A DNA stretch of 64,000 bases from Owenia fusiformis (lineage: Eukaryota > Annelida > Polychaeta > Sabellida > Oweniidae), in assembly GCA_903813345.2 (NCBI GenBank), contig CAIIXF020000007.1, positions 10,421,730 through 10,485,729 of the forward strand, in the 5' to 3' direction. The first letter of the stretch is position 1. The number at the start of each line of letters is the position of its first letter. A program made the position numbers and the translations under genes. This document shows, in pieces, positions 36,401 to 51,400 of the stretch. The notes under the pieces were generated by a model, which saw only the letters and a list, made by a program, of their open reading frames with translations, made no database searches and was not told the origin of the DNA.

Positions 36401-39400
36401 CTATCTGAGCTTCTTGTGCTACTTAAAGGACTGTCATCTGCATTAATGTTGGTTTCATTATTAGATTCAATTTTATTCTTAGGGCTATCAGGTTCATCCA
36501 AACTTAACCTAATGTTTCTATGACTACCAGATGCTATAGAGCCTAATGCTGAAGAACACACAAAAAGAGAAAAATTAGAAATAGCATAAATAAAAAGCAA
36601 ACACAAATATCCAAGTGTTAAAAGCACACACAAACAAACAGTGAGACTAAAATGTGATGTAACAAGTGCGTTACAAGGCATAAAAAATAATATGTGGTTA
36701 GATAGGCATTTCCCAAGTTCTAAGCTACAAAGTTGTAAAGACAAGACAAGAACAGTCAGACAAGTAGAACAGTGTATGAAGCCTGAATTCTCCACAAGGG
36801 ATAACTATGGGGCTATACAGGGTTACCTTTAGCTTCCTCTGCTTGTTGAGTATCTTCTTTACTAGGGTCATCATCTTTAGACTCTGATTCTGAAGGTTGA
36901 TATAGGTTATATACAAAGGAGTTATGTTACATTTACAAATCAAATGAAATAAATGTTATTTGGCAAGCCACAATAATGAAGCAAGTGTAATAAAGATGAG
37001 CAATCGTATATGACATTTCTACTTCTGCCTTGTTAAAAGAAGTGCAAAACTTCTTACTATGAACCCAAAGCAAAATAAGATAGTCAGAGAATCGTGAAAC
37101 TAGTTAGTAGGATGTTTTGTTAGAGAAAACACACTGAATGTTCGGCAGCCGAAAATGCCACCTCAATATTCAACTTCAAAGCTCAACCCCCTGTATATAA
37201 TTATTGAACGTACCTTTATATCTTGAGTTTCCACTGTCGCTAGCATTGCTGTTCCTCCTACTGCTGGATTTATCTAAAATACAAGGTGGAGATGATTAAT
37301 AGAAATCAATTAGATCCTGTAATAGAGGAGAAATACATCAAGGCATAATCAAACAAAATGAGCAAAGAGGGAAACCAATTAATAGAAAAATATTGAAGAG
37401 CTTGTTTTGCAAAGGAAGTTTTCATCCTCCAAATAAAGTGCTCTAAGATCACTAAATTCCTGAGTATTTTTTAACGTGAAGTAAATATGGATTTTTTTGG
37501 TGGATCTTGAATGCATCTCATTTGGAAAATGGAATATTGTCGAAAAATCAGATTCTGGTGATTTAGCGTACACTGTATTATACTTAGTCAAATTGAAGAT
37601 AGTGAATCGTAATTATATTAGATACCATGATTGACTTTGACATGCTACTGTTACTTCCTACAGCTTCTCAAATGGAATAATACAATTATCAGATTAAGCC
37701 TGTTGAAGGAATTCAATAATTATCCAGAAACTGAACAAACCTGTCATTCTTTGAGATACTGAAATATAGCACTGAATATGACAATGGTACATATTCAAAG
37801 CCCAAAATAGGCCATTTATAGCACCGCAGCGACTTTTAATTTTTGTATTTCAAAGAGGAAAAATAATCGCATTACATATTTTGCTCTTTGATGTTTCTTT
37901 AGAGATATTAATAGATAAGATAAGCGCATAGAGGAACTTATTGAGAAGCTTGTTATTAGCACATTTATCAAAGTACGGCTTGATGCTCATGACAGTATTG
38001 ATTATTATACAAGATATATTCGAGTAGAGGATATTTCAAGGTTGCTAATTGTAGCGGATAACATAAGAGGCTGAGGCAAACGTAATCATAATTGCTTTTG
38101 AAAGAGTCATGCAAAATCACCTTCTTCAAATAGATCAGGTTTTCAAAGGCCCACTTGGAAACTCACATTGTGATTGTTGTCTATGAGCAGTTTATTATTT
38201 TACCGAAGTGCTACACAATCTGTATTCAATAAACTATAAATTATTTACCAGAAATTTTATCAGCCAGCAATGTTTTCTTCCGACAATAACAAATGTTTTA
38301 TAATAATTATTTTTATGATTAAAATCTCGAGGATAGCTTTAATTTAAGGTAGATCCACATGTTGAGTATTTTCATGTAATTTTTATGATTTCAATTACCA
38401 AGAAAAAATAATACATTTTTCAAAATTTAATGTTGATATTTATACAATACAGCAATACAGAATACATAGTTCAAAACCAAATATTTTGCCAAATTTGTGT
38501 TGAAATGACATATCACTGAATTATTTTTCAATTTGTTCTGAAAGTGCAGAACTACCTTAACAGCAGAGTACAGTACAATGTAAGTCTGCATACTCTGATT
38601 TGATGTACACAGAATCAAAGAATTATCTTAATTTAAGTGAAGTAGATCCTTTGCAAAGGGAATGCATTATTGTTTGGCTCAACCTCTTATCAAATATATC
38701 ATGCAAACCGTTTTGTATTTCATGCAATATATTTTCTATATTCTCGTAAACTACGATGCAATAATTCAATGTGATAAAAGAATTAAATCATGACAAAAAT
38801 CTTTTCATGTTCATCAATGTCTATTGTCTTGCTGCAATAAACGATTTGAACTTATCATTTTATCCTTAAAACATGTAAACTCCAACCTTACCTTTATATA
38901 TACAAGGGCCGATCAAAAAGTTTCTTACCATTGGCTCTCAATTTGTATTCTTTTATTAACTCTTACCTGTACCTTCCAATATATATGAGGCTAACCAAAA
39001 GGCATTTGGAAGGGATCACATGAAATATTTTATTTATCATATCACTGAATTTTAATATGCCTTTCCTTCAATTCAATGCATTTTGGTATAATGTATGAAT
39101 CCATTTAAGGGTAATACAACATGTTTTGACTTTCATAACACACAGTGCACATACACACATACATGCCCACTGAAACCCCATAACATCAAAGTTCACTTTT
39201 CATTTCATGTGATACATCATGTCGAATGTTTTGATATCCTTCAATGGATATACTTTGATATATTGCCTTTTGGAACAATGCATGGACACCAACATCATGT
39301 GAAACGACATCTCTGGACATTCATACATGCACTACATGTATATATACAGACGTTGCATACATCAAAATAATAAACCTAATATTCTACACTCGCATAAATG

Positions 39401-42400
39401 TAAACATCCATCCATACATCAAACATGTTCAAAATACAAACCCAATATTTCACACTTGCACATGTACCACAGTTATGGTGAGTGAGCATATCTTTAGTGA
39501 TGGTGATGCAATCAACATAAATGGGGAAAACGATGATGAGAGGGAACCTGAATATGGTTCACTGGCGGATTAGGGGGGGGGCCTGGGGGCCCGGGCCCCC
39601 CCCTTGGGTGGGCCCAGAAAAAAAAAATTGGGCTCAAAAAAATTTTTGGGCCAAAAAAGGCCTTCAGGCCCCAAAAAGTGGGCCTTTTTGGTCATTAATG
39701 GGCCTTTAAAGGCCTTATTTTTTAATTTCAGGCCAAATTTTGAAGAAAATGGGCCTCAAAATTTCAAAATTTGGGCCCACTTTAGGATTTTAGGGGCCCA
39801 AAGTTTTTTTCTCTGACCTGAAATTTGGGCCCCCCCCCTTGTTGGTTCCTGGATCCGCCCCTGTGGTTAACATTGGACAAAAAACATTCACATTTAATTT
39901 TAACAGTATTTCCAATATTAACAACGCAGCAATTTGAAGTGATACACCTATAACACTAAACAATAGTTATATCATAACAAAAACAGAAATAGAGGTCAGA
40001 GGGACCTTTAATCCTCTTTCAAAATGTTAATTGGATTTACATTTATAGATAAATATATGTGCCCACCCATCTGTCTATTCACTGCAATTTGAATTACAAT
40101 AGTTGCCATTTTAAGTGAAAATATAACGACAGAAAAATGATGTCTTTCCTAAAAAACTAATGACTACATTTAAAAGCCCAAATTGCTTCATCAAAAATGT
40201 ATTAATGAATTTTATTGTTCAGCTATTTAGTTATTGGTAAATCAGACTGAGGTAATAACTTTAAATGTAAAAGTGTCTTCAGAATAATGCTATTAAATGG
40301 ACTCAATATAATTATTTATATTCTTGAGTCAGTCGTTTTTGCCATCGTTTATCTTGAATGGGAAGTAAGTAATGCTTTGGGCAAATGGAACTAATTTGAT
40401 GAGAAAAAGGTAATCGAAGCATTAAATCTTTTGCTAATTATGTGCTCTGAAAGTTGCTGACAGCTTTCTCATATCAATTAAAGATGCTTCTATAAGGCAT
40501 TGAAATTATTGATCCCTTTGCAGGTTTCCGAACCAGCTGGAAATTTGCTGCATTTTCCAATAATCTGATAGCTTTCTAAGATTTTCGATAATTAGATATT
40601 GTACAAGGATCCGACTTTACAATACATCATAATATACGGAAGCCATTGATTCTTAATTATGAGAACTCATTATTGTGGATTATCAAATATAACTGATATA
40701 AAATCATCTTTATTGAGATGAAAAATTGTCCACATAAGTCATTTAATCACTCACATTTTAGTCATCCATTGTTACCTGTACTTGTAAAAGAAAGGTAAAT
40801 TAAGAACCAAGGGACTGTGACAAGGAAGTCTTATACGCAAATGAATTCTTGAAAAGGATAAGTTACTAGAAAACAACATGTATTCCCAAATCTGCCCATC
40901 CATCCAAAAGAATTAAAGGTTATAAAAACATTGAAGTATTCCCAGGATTGCTTCAATCGATTTCTGGAACTGCAATGGGACAAATTAGTCAAAATCTAAA
41001 TGTTTTATCAATTTTTATGTGTTGTATTTATTCTGGGAATTGTTTTCCATCTTCACAAATATTGTAACTATACTACTGTATTTGTATCTAACTTGAAGTG
41101 TATTTAGACTTCACAAATTCACAATAGCAATAGATAAATGTGAACAGGGGCGTAGCCAGCTTTCAGTCAGGGGGGGTGCGATCGCCGAAAATTTTTCAGT
41201 TTTCGGTCAGGGGGGGTGCGATTTTGCCATAAGCAACACAAAAAATTAAGATTTCTTTTGAATTTTACAAAAATTGATGCAACTTCCTTCAAAATTGAGC
41301 TAGAAGCTTCAAATAAAAAGCATTTTAAAGCTCTTTTCTACCTCTATCCAATGGTCATATTTTCAAAGGTTATGGGGGGGGGTGCGATCGCACCCATCGC
41401 ACCCCCCCTGGCTACGCCCATGGTGAAGCTCCTTGAAATTCTGTACACAGTATTTAATCGTTGTCATTGAATCTTGCCAGAATGACTTCACTGTAATTCA
41501 CACAGGAAAATTGTCCTTTTTGCCCAATCTTATTTATGTAATACTAAATGATTACAACCAAAAATACCAAGTTAAACTTGCTGATATTTCAAATTCTGAG
41601 TGAAAACAACATATTGCAGTATTGTGAGTAATATTAGGGTGATAACAGCTTTGACTGTAACCACAAACATACCTGTATAGAATCGAGTATAAATTATAAA
41701 TTTTAACATGCAGATTGCATGTGTGTTAATACATGTAAAAATCTATTTTCATAATCCAAATAGAGATTCTATTGGTGAGGATAAAATCAAAGACACTATT
41801 TTGATTTAAGGTAGGAAATAATTTCAAAGTCGTTTAATATGTATTGAAGAGCCTTAGTAAGAAGCATATCAAAAAATATATTCCATAAATGTTAATGGTA
41901 AATGTCTTCTTTATCTTTGTACCATTATTTCATGTATTAAGAATGAGAAAATAACGGAATATATTGCCATCAACATCTAAAGGGGATACTGGATTAATCT
42001 CCAACATCAATCATTTTTGTAGCTCTTCATTTATGCCAAGTGATTACAAACTCACTTTTAGATATCTAACAATCTACGTTATTGTACATTTTGCTCTGAT
42101 TTATTTCTTATCACTATTATGACTGTCACCTCCATTGACCTCTACAGAATTGAGAATAACACTGTTGTATTAATTGTTGATTCTAGTATAAATGTGAGTG
42201 GAAATATGTATGTTATTCATGGGAATTATCCATCCCAGCTTTGATTCTCATCAGAGTAAATAAGCTGTTTAAGTAAGGTTGATGATACATCAGAGTCACC
42301 GGACGTGGGGAATGGCATGTATCCCGTAAAAATGATTTTCTCTTAAATGAAATTTAAATCTAGTTCTTAAAATCAGGTCTGCAAGTGTAGTGTACAGTTA

Positions 42401-45400
42401 ATCATGTTGTTTTATCAACATAACTGATTTGTATGTTTAATTATGACATCAGGCATTTACTATTATATCAGAGTACATCATGTTATATCAGTATACATTG
42501 CAGGCCTGTCAACTGTCCCGCAATTTGCGTATTTGTCACGCATTTGCTGAAGAATTTGAAGTCACGCCAGTTATTTTTGTGTGACAGAAAATGTCACGCA
42601 AATACGCATTTTACCTGGTAATTGTCAAGCAAAAATATTTCTGTAGAAAAATTTCTAAAAAAGATCGTCTACACAGCAAAAATACGAACGCCGGAAAAAA
42701 ATGTACGCATTTTGTTCGGACTTTTCACGCGAATTACGTATATGTCACGCATTTCGTTTGAAATCTTTTGTACCTACTCCCCCCCCCCCCTGATGGATGT
42801 TTGAAACGCGAGCGTAGCGAGCGCGAAAAATTTGAGGTGTTCAAAATTTGGCAAGATGTAATAAAATTTAAACCAAGGTGTTCAAAATTTGGATCAAGGT
42901 GTTCAGATTTGGACCAGGGTGTCCACATTTTGAGGGGAGGTGTTCAACATTTCCAAGTCACTCATGTTAGGTGTTAGGTGTTCCCAAGTTGACAGGCCTG
43001 ACATTGTTTCTTGAAGCAGTGGATCTGGAAATTGTTGTTGTATCAGTGTACATAGTATTATTGTTGTATCAGTGTACATAGTATTGTTGTTGTATCAGTG
43101 TACATAGTATTGTTGTTGTATCAGTGTACATAGTATTGTTGTTGTATCAGTGTACATAGTATTGTTGTTGTATCAGTGTACATAGTATTGTTGTTGTATC
43201 AGTGTACATAGTATTGTTGTTGTATCAGTGTACATAGTATTGTTGTTGTATCAGTGTACATAGTATTGTTGTTGTATCAGTGTACATAGTATTGTTGTTG
43301 TATCAGTGTACATAGTATTATTGTTGTATCAGTGTACATAGTATTATTGTTGTATCAGTGTACATAGTATTGTTGTTGTATCAGTGTACATATTATTGTT
43401 GTTGTATCAGTGTACATAGTATTGTTGTTGTATCAGTGTACATAGTATTATTGTTGTATCAGTGTACATAGTATTGTTGTTGTATCAGTGTACATAGTAT
43501 TGTTGTATCAGTGTATCAGGAAATACCAGTGTACATCATTTTGTTGTTGTTCATTGTTGTTCCTCTAGCAGTATCACATGTTCCAATTGTCGAGAAAGAG
43601 TATTACATATCTTGCCAGTATATCCGATGTATTTCAATCGTATCAGTGTAACTTTTGCTGAATAAGTGTAAGTAACTTATCCTCCGATGAACATTTAGAC
43701 GATTCCATTGGTCTAAGAATATTCTTATTTGAGATGAATTGAAATGTATTTCCTCAATTACAAGTGTTTAATCCACTCAAGGGGTCTTTAATTAAACCAT
43801 GATTACAGGAATACTGTTAGTTTTCACTGTAATGGCACATTATGACCCGTGAGGTGACAATTAATAACTCTCTGTAGATATTTCACCGCCAACAAGGCTA
43901 ATGATTACTTCTCCACATGTCAGTGTCTTGAATCTTCATCCATTTTTACGAGCTGTAAAGATGCTTCCTCTGTGTAGAATAATACCTCCTCTCACTGTAG
44001 GTTGTTTATGTTTCAAATAATTCAGAATACCGTACAGGAAATATCCAAGTACAAAAGAGAAAAGAAATGACTGAGTTAAAGTCCAGATCATCGTAGCTAT
44101 TACGGATGCCATGTTATTTGGACTTTCCACTTAATCTGTTTTATCGCATTTGTATTTTCACTACATTCAATAATCTCTGCGGAGCAGTTAAGCTATTGAC
44201 TATCTATATTTAAAGCTTGTTGAACGCTTGTTTATATGTATATATTGAATATTTCAAACACTCTTGTATCGTCATTGATTTTCCCGCTATATGCTGCTGA
44301 TAACCTCTGGCAAACCTAGTGTTGCTGGGAACGATACATCGTATAAATAGCAATTATCTTTGCTACTTCTAACAGGTTGATGGCATTTCTTACTTTAATA
44401 TTACACTGGAGTTTGACATTAAACCCAAGTGGTAGTCATTGACAAAAGTCAACTTTACTCAAATAAATCTTGATTTAAGCGTTTCGGATCAATGTATTTA
44501 TTTTCCGAATTATATTTGCATTATAAGATAGTTAAAATAAGGCACATTATAAAATCATCTCTTGGAAGTTATTGTTAATGTTTCAGATATAATGCAACTA
44601 CTCCAAAAGCTCTACAGATTATTTCCTCATATTAAATCTGCTAAGTTCAAAAATGTGATGCAGTTACAACTGAGCCCAGTTTCTCTATTGGTAAATGTTG
44701 ATATACTCAAGTCCATTCAATACAACATAAGAATACTGTTACATTCTATCCTTTCATTACATTAGAATAATTATGTTACACTCTGCACCGAGTCTTAGTT
44801 GTTTAATTATTTATAGAGAAATGACTACTGTTTACAGATACTACAAATTCAATAATAAAAGCAGCAAAAGAAACATTTACTTACTTACTTCTTACCATGT
44901 ATAATGTAATATTGTATCTCAGGTGATTTCAATTGTTTTCATTTTGACTAATTAATGTTCATAGATCTTTATATGGAAGCAAACATACAAATACAATTAC
45001 AATAACATATAACATACGAGTATTTACAATTAAATGAAGCCAAGAAAATAAAATATGAAACATTCTTCAGCAAATATACGATGGGGACTTCAATTAAATT
45101 TTGCAATAACGCAATGTGCATGTAACATGAGTCCCAAAATGCTATTACTTTCCTACAATATGAATCAGAGAAGTTTTACATAGGATATACTACATATATA
45201 GTGTGATCTAATCAAATATAATTCTATTCAATATATTATTTTTTTAAAAACAGATATCAATAACCATGCATAAAAAATAAAAAATTAAAAGTTAATGCAA
45301 TGATGCACGTAATATTTCTAAAAATTCATAGATAGAAGAAACACATATAATTAAAAAATCTTGATATCTCTGCAAAGGAGTGGCATTCATGTAAGTTTAA

Positions 45401-48400
45401 TTATCAACTTGCTTTGTCAAAACTCTCCACTTGCATTGTCAACACTATCAGGTCTAGTTGCTTTGTCAACACTATCAGGTCTACTTGCTTTGTCAACACT
45501 ACCAGGTCTACTTGCTTTGTCAACACTATCAGGTCTACTTGCTTTGTCAACACTATCAGGTCTACTTGCAATATAAGCACTACCAGGTCTACTTGCTTTG
45601 TCAACACTATCAGGTCTACTTGCTTTGTCAACACTATCAGGTCTATTTGCTTTGTCAACACTATCAGGTCTACTTGCAATATCAGCACTACCAGGTCTAC
45701 TTGCTTTGTCAACAGTATCAGGTCTACTTGCTTTGTCAACACTATCAGGTCTACTTGCTTTGTCAACACTACCTGGTCTACTCTTTACGTCAATACTGCA
45801 AGATCTACTTGTTATGTCAACACTCATAGGTCTACTTGTTTTGTCAACACTACCAATACTTCTTGCTGTTTCAACACTACAAGGTCTACTTGCTTTGTCA
45901 ACACTATCAGGTCTACTTGCTATATCAACACTACCAGGTCTACTTGCTTTGTCAACACTATCGGGTCTATTTGCTTGGTCAACACTACCAGGTCTACTTG
46001 CTTTGTCAACACTATCAGGTCTACTTGATTTGTCAACACTACCAGGTCTATTTGCTTTGTCAACACTATCAGGTCTACTTGCTATATCAACACTACCAGG
46101 TCTACTTGCTTTGTCAACACTATCAGGTCTACTTGCTTTGTCAACACTATCAGGTCTACTTGCTTTGTCAACACTACCAGGTCTACTTGTTTTGTCAACA
46201 CTATCAGGTCTACTTGCTATATCAACACTACCAGGTCTACTTGCTTTGTCAACACTATCAGGTCTACTTGCGTTGTTAACACTATCAGGTCTACTTTCTT
46301 TGTCAACACTACCAGGTCTACTTGCTTTATCAACACTATCAGATCTACTTGCAATATCAGCACTACCAGGTCTACTTGCTTTGTCAAAACTATCAGGTCT
46401 ACTTGCTTTGTCAACACTATCAGGTCTACTTGCATTGACAACAGTATCAGGTCTACTTGCTTTGTCAACACTATCAGGTCTACTTGCTTTGTCAACACTA
46501 CCTGGTCTACTTGTTACGTAAATACTGCAAGGTCTACTTGTTATGTCAACACTCATAGGTCTACTTGTTTTGTCAACACTACCAATACTTCTTGCTGTTT
46601 CAACACTACAAGGTCTACTTGCTTTGTCAACACTACCAGGTCTACTTGCTTTGTCAACACTACCAGGTCTACTTGTTATGTCAAGGCTGCCAGGTCTACT
46701 TTCTTTGTCAACGCTATCGGGTCTATTTGCTTTGTCAACACTACCAGGTCTACTTGCTTTGTCAACACTATCAGGTCTGCTTGCTCTATCAACACTACCA
46801 GGTCTACTTGCTTTGTCAACACCATCAGGTCTGCTTGCTCTATCAACACTACCAGGTCTACTTGCATCGTCAACACTATCAGGTCTACTTGCTTTGTCAA
46901 CACTACCAGGTCTACTTGCTTTGTCAACACTATCAGGTCTGCTTGCTCTATCAACACTACCAGGTCTACTTGCATCGTCAACACTATCAGGTCTACTTGC
47001 TTTGTCAACACTACCAGGTCTACTTGCTTTGTCAACACTATCAGATCTACTTGCTTTGTCAACACTATTGGGTCTACTTGCTTTGTCAACACTACCAGGA
47101 CTACTTTCTTTGTCAACACTAATGGGTCTACTTGCTTTGTCAACACTACCAGGTCTTCTTTCTTTGTCAACACTGTCGGGTCTACTTGCTTTGTCAACAC
47201 TACCAGGTCTACTTGCTTTGTCAACACTATCAGGTCTACTTGCTATATCAACACTACCAGGTCTACTTGCTTTGTCAACACTATGAGATATACTTGCTTT
47301 GTCAAAACTATGATGTCTACTTGCTTGGTCAATACTATGAGGTCTACTCGCTTTGTTAACACTACCAGGTCTACTTGCTTTGTCAAAACTATCAGGTCCA
47401 CTTCCTTTGTAAACTCTATCAGGTCTACTTGTTATGTCAACACTGCAGGGTCTACTTGTTATGTCAACACTCATAGGTCTACTTGTTTTGTCAACACTAC
47501 CAAGACTTCTTGCTGTTTCAATACTACAAGGTCTACTTGCTTTGTCAACACTAGCATGTCTGCTTGCTTTGTCAACACTACCAGGTCTACTTGTTATGTC
47601 AAGGCTGCCGGGTCTTCTTTCTTTGTCAACACTATCGGGTCTATTTGCTTTGTCAACACTACCAGAACTACTTGCTTTGTCAACACTACCAGGTCTACTT
47701 GCTTTGTCAACACTACCAGGTCTCCTTGCTTTCTCAACAGTATCAGGTCTACCTGCTATGTCAAGGCTGCCGGGTCTACTTTCTTCGTCAACACTATCAT
47801 GTCTATTTGCTTTGTCAACACTACCAGGTCTACTTGTTATGTCAACAGTACCAAATCTCCTTACTTTGTCAACACTTCCAGGTCTACTTGCTTTGTCAAC
47901 ACTACCAGGTCTACAAACTTTGTCAACACTTCCAGTTCTACTTGCTTTGTCAACACTAGCAAGTCTACTTGCTGTGTCAATACTACCAGGTCTACTTGCT
48001 TTGTCGACACTACCAAGTCTACTTGCTGTGTCAATACTACCAGGTCTACTTGCTTTGTCAACACTACCAGGTCTACTTTCTTTGTCAACACTATCGGGTC
48101 TACTTGCTTTGTCAACACTACCAAGTCTAATTACTTTGTCAACACTACCAGGTCTACTTGCTTTGTCAACACTACCAGGTCTACTTGCTTTGTCAACACT
48201 ACCAGTTTTACTTACTTTGCCAACACTACCAGGTCTACTTGCTTTGTCAACACTACCAGACCTACTTCCTTTGTCAACACTACCAGATCTACTTGCTTTG
48301 TCAACACTATCAGGTCTACTTGCTTTGTCAACACTACCAGGTCTACTTGCTTTGTTAACACTACCATTTCTACTTGCTATGTCAACACTTCTGGGTTTAC

Positions 48401-51400
48401 TTGATTTGTCAACACTACCAGGTCTACTTGCTTTGTCAACACTACCAGTTCTACTTGCTATGTCAACACTGATATCTCTACTTGCTTTGTCAACACTACC
48501 AGATCTACTTGCTTTTTCAACACTACCAGTTCTACTTGTTATGTCGACACTACTGGGTCTACTTGCTCTGTCAACACTACCAAGACTACTTGCTGTTTCA
48601 ACACTATCCGGTCTACTTGCTTTGACAACACTACCGGGTCTACTTGCTTTGTCAACACTATCAGGTCTATTTGCTTCGTCGACACTACTGGGTCTACTTG
48701 CTTTGTCAACACTATCAGGTCTATTTGCTTCGTCGACACTACTGGGTCTACTTGCTATGTCAACACTACAAGGGCTACTTGTTATGTCAGCACTACCAGG
48801 TCTTAAATTGTCAACACTTCCAGGTCTACTTGCTTTGTTAAGACTACAAGGCCTACTTACAATGTCAACAGTATCGGGTCTACTTGCTTTGTCAACACTA
48901 CCAGGTCTACTTGCTATGTCAACACTACCGGGTCTACTTGCTTTGTCAACACTACCAGGTCTACTTACTTTGTCAACACTACTGGGTCTACTTGCTTTGT
49001 CAACACTACCAGGTCTACTTTCTTTGTTAACACTACCAGGTCTATTTGCTTTATCAACACTACCAGGTCTACTTGCTTTGTCAACACTACCAGTTCTACT
49101 TGCTTTGTCAACACTACCAGTTCTACTTGCTATGTCAACACTACCAGGTCTAATTACTTTGTCAACACTACCAGGTCTACTTTCTTTGTTAACACTACCA
49201 GGTCTATTTGCTTTATCAACACTACCAGGTCTACTTGCTTTGTCAACACTACCAGTTCTACTTGCTATGTCAACACTACAAGGTCTACTTGCTTTCTCAA
49301 CACTACTAGGTCTTCTTGCATTGTCAACATTACAAGGTCTACTTGCTTTATCAACACTACCGGGTCTTCTTGAATTGTCAAAATTGCCAGGTCTACTTCC
49401 TGTATCAACACTACCAGATCTACTTGCTATGTCAATACCCCCATTTTCACTTGTTTCGTCAACACTGTTAGGTTTACCTACTTTATCAACACTACCAAGT
49501 CTACTTGCTTTGTCAAAACTTCTTCCAAGCTTGCTTGCTTTGTCAACACTACCAGCAACACTAACAGAAGCAGGTGTTAGCAATTCATCAACAGACAGTG
49601 ATTTAAGAGCATTATTTGAACTTCTCAATTCATTTACACTATTAGCTTCACTCTCATTTGTACAACATTTTTGAAGTTTTCCAAACATTTCTGGCAAACT
49701 TTTCCTGCTTCTGAACCATGGTCTTTTACTTGTAAACAGATCCGCAATTATAGAGGTAACTGCATCTTCACTTGAACAGTCATCATCAACTTTGTTTTTG
49801 TTCACCTTTTCAACTTCAATTTCAATATCTTGAATCTCATTCCTATCTGTACTTATACATTTATCATTATGATCAGCTTTGTCAATATGTGTGGACATAC
49901 TTTTTGTGCATACAATGCCATCAAAATTGTTTATTGGAACCTTCTCACTGCTACTTGATTGAAGTGGCATCATAGATTCTTCCAATTCATTTGAATCAAG
50001 GAAGGTAAATCTGGACTTATTAGAATCAACATTAGATAAAGGGCTAAGAAGCTGTTCATTTGGATCACCACATTGTTTTTCAGTTTGAGCAATGAATAGT
50101 TCACTATTATGAACAATTTTAACAATAACAGGGCTACTTTGCTCCACTGATTTTTTATTTTCCCTCACAGCTGAATTCTCACAGGGATCATTGTGTTCTA
50201 TATCATCACTTAAAACATCCTTTGTTGATGATTCATCTTTACAGGGTCTTGTTTGATCATCTGAACTGTATACATCCTTGCATTGGGCTTCATCTATTGA
50301 TGCCATTGTTTCATCATTCGCACTACTTACATCTTCACTCTGAGCTGCATTCTGTGTTTGATCATCCTGGCTGTTTATCTTTTTAAACTTTGGTTCATCT
50401 TCAGATATCATATTTTGCGATGTAACTTCAGACGACATTTTACGCTCACTTTTAATGCCATCACATTTAGCTTGTGATTTTTCAGCAGAGCATTCTGCTG
50501 CATCCTTTTCAATATCTGCTTGACTGATTTGTTCTGAAGGGCCTGTCGTATGTCTTGGAGACTGAGAAGGTGTTGAGCTTGCGCTTGAATCATCCTCAAC
50601 CCAACCAAGTTTACTCAAACTTCCCCTGCCTAATACTGCAACACTTTCCCGGTGTCTTAGCTTTGGAGATCCTTCAATCATAACAATAAAATAAAATAAC
50701 AAAATGAAACATCTACATAAAGATCCATCTAAAAAGGAATATACATACACACGGGTCATTCCAAATTTTGAACATAAATATCCTGAATTCTCAAAGCTGA
50801 ATTATTCAAGGATACTTGAACAAAGAAAACTTTTTCACAAAATGCTTCCATCATACAGATGAAACATAAAAATGATTAAAAACAATTCTAATGATATTAG
50901 AAGCCAAATATAGTAGTACTATAGTATACATACTTGGTGTTTCCTTTTCCATTATTTCATTAATTTCATCATTATCAGCATTATCTACATTTTCACATTC
51001 CTCTTTCGGACTGCATTTCCTAATTAGTATACCATCTTGATTCAAAGCATTTGAGCCATTTGGGCTATTTGGCCTGCACACTTGGTCTATTGTGCAAGCT
51101 TGGTTCCCCGTATTATCTTTTTGATCTTCTGGACTTGATACTTTCAGTGTCACATTATCTTTTATTGCACCACTTGAACAATCAGCATCCTGAGAGTCTT
51201 CTGATATGTTTGAGCTCTTCGTCTGGACCAAATCGTCACTCTTACTCTGAGAAACCATTTCACTGCTCTTTTCTTTAACTGCTGTTCTATCATGATCTTT
51301 AATTTCCTCATTGAAATCATCATCACCACTGGAATCTTCTTCTACCCATCCCATTCTACTCTCAACCCCACAACTGGCCCTTTCATCATATGCACCTATA

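Larger units (their letters stand above)
37274..45430. other. Large ODAD4 intron (or spacer after exon B), mostly transposons and AT-rich DNA
   Basis: About 8 kb without convincing coding sequence other than the 58-aa frame at 43936-44112. It carries a TTAA-flanked palindrome, two CAGGGGCG-type elements, a 6-bp-TSD hAT-like element and a 26-bp minisatellite (all listed separately). A mariner-like end (ACAAGGGCCGATCAAAAAGT) lies near 38908 without a clear partner. Confidence 0.5.

Noticed and set aside
38905-39000. Mariner-like terminal sequence ACAAGGGCCGATCAAAAAGT
   Set aside because: Only one end is visible; no inverted partner or transposase fragment found nearby, so not called as an element.
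43031-43512. CRISPR-like or telomeric array
   Set aside because: Plain 26-bp minisatellite without spacers; unit is not a telomere motif.
45414-49674. Very long plus-strand open frames (hundreds of codons, Leu/Ser/Thr-rich or Cys/Asn/Thr-rich) opposite exon B
   Set aside because: They are mirror frames of the 27-bp coding repeat, whose unit happens to lack stops in several frames. Only the minus-strand frame continues into non-repetitive, splice-bounded protein sequence.
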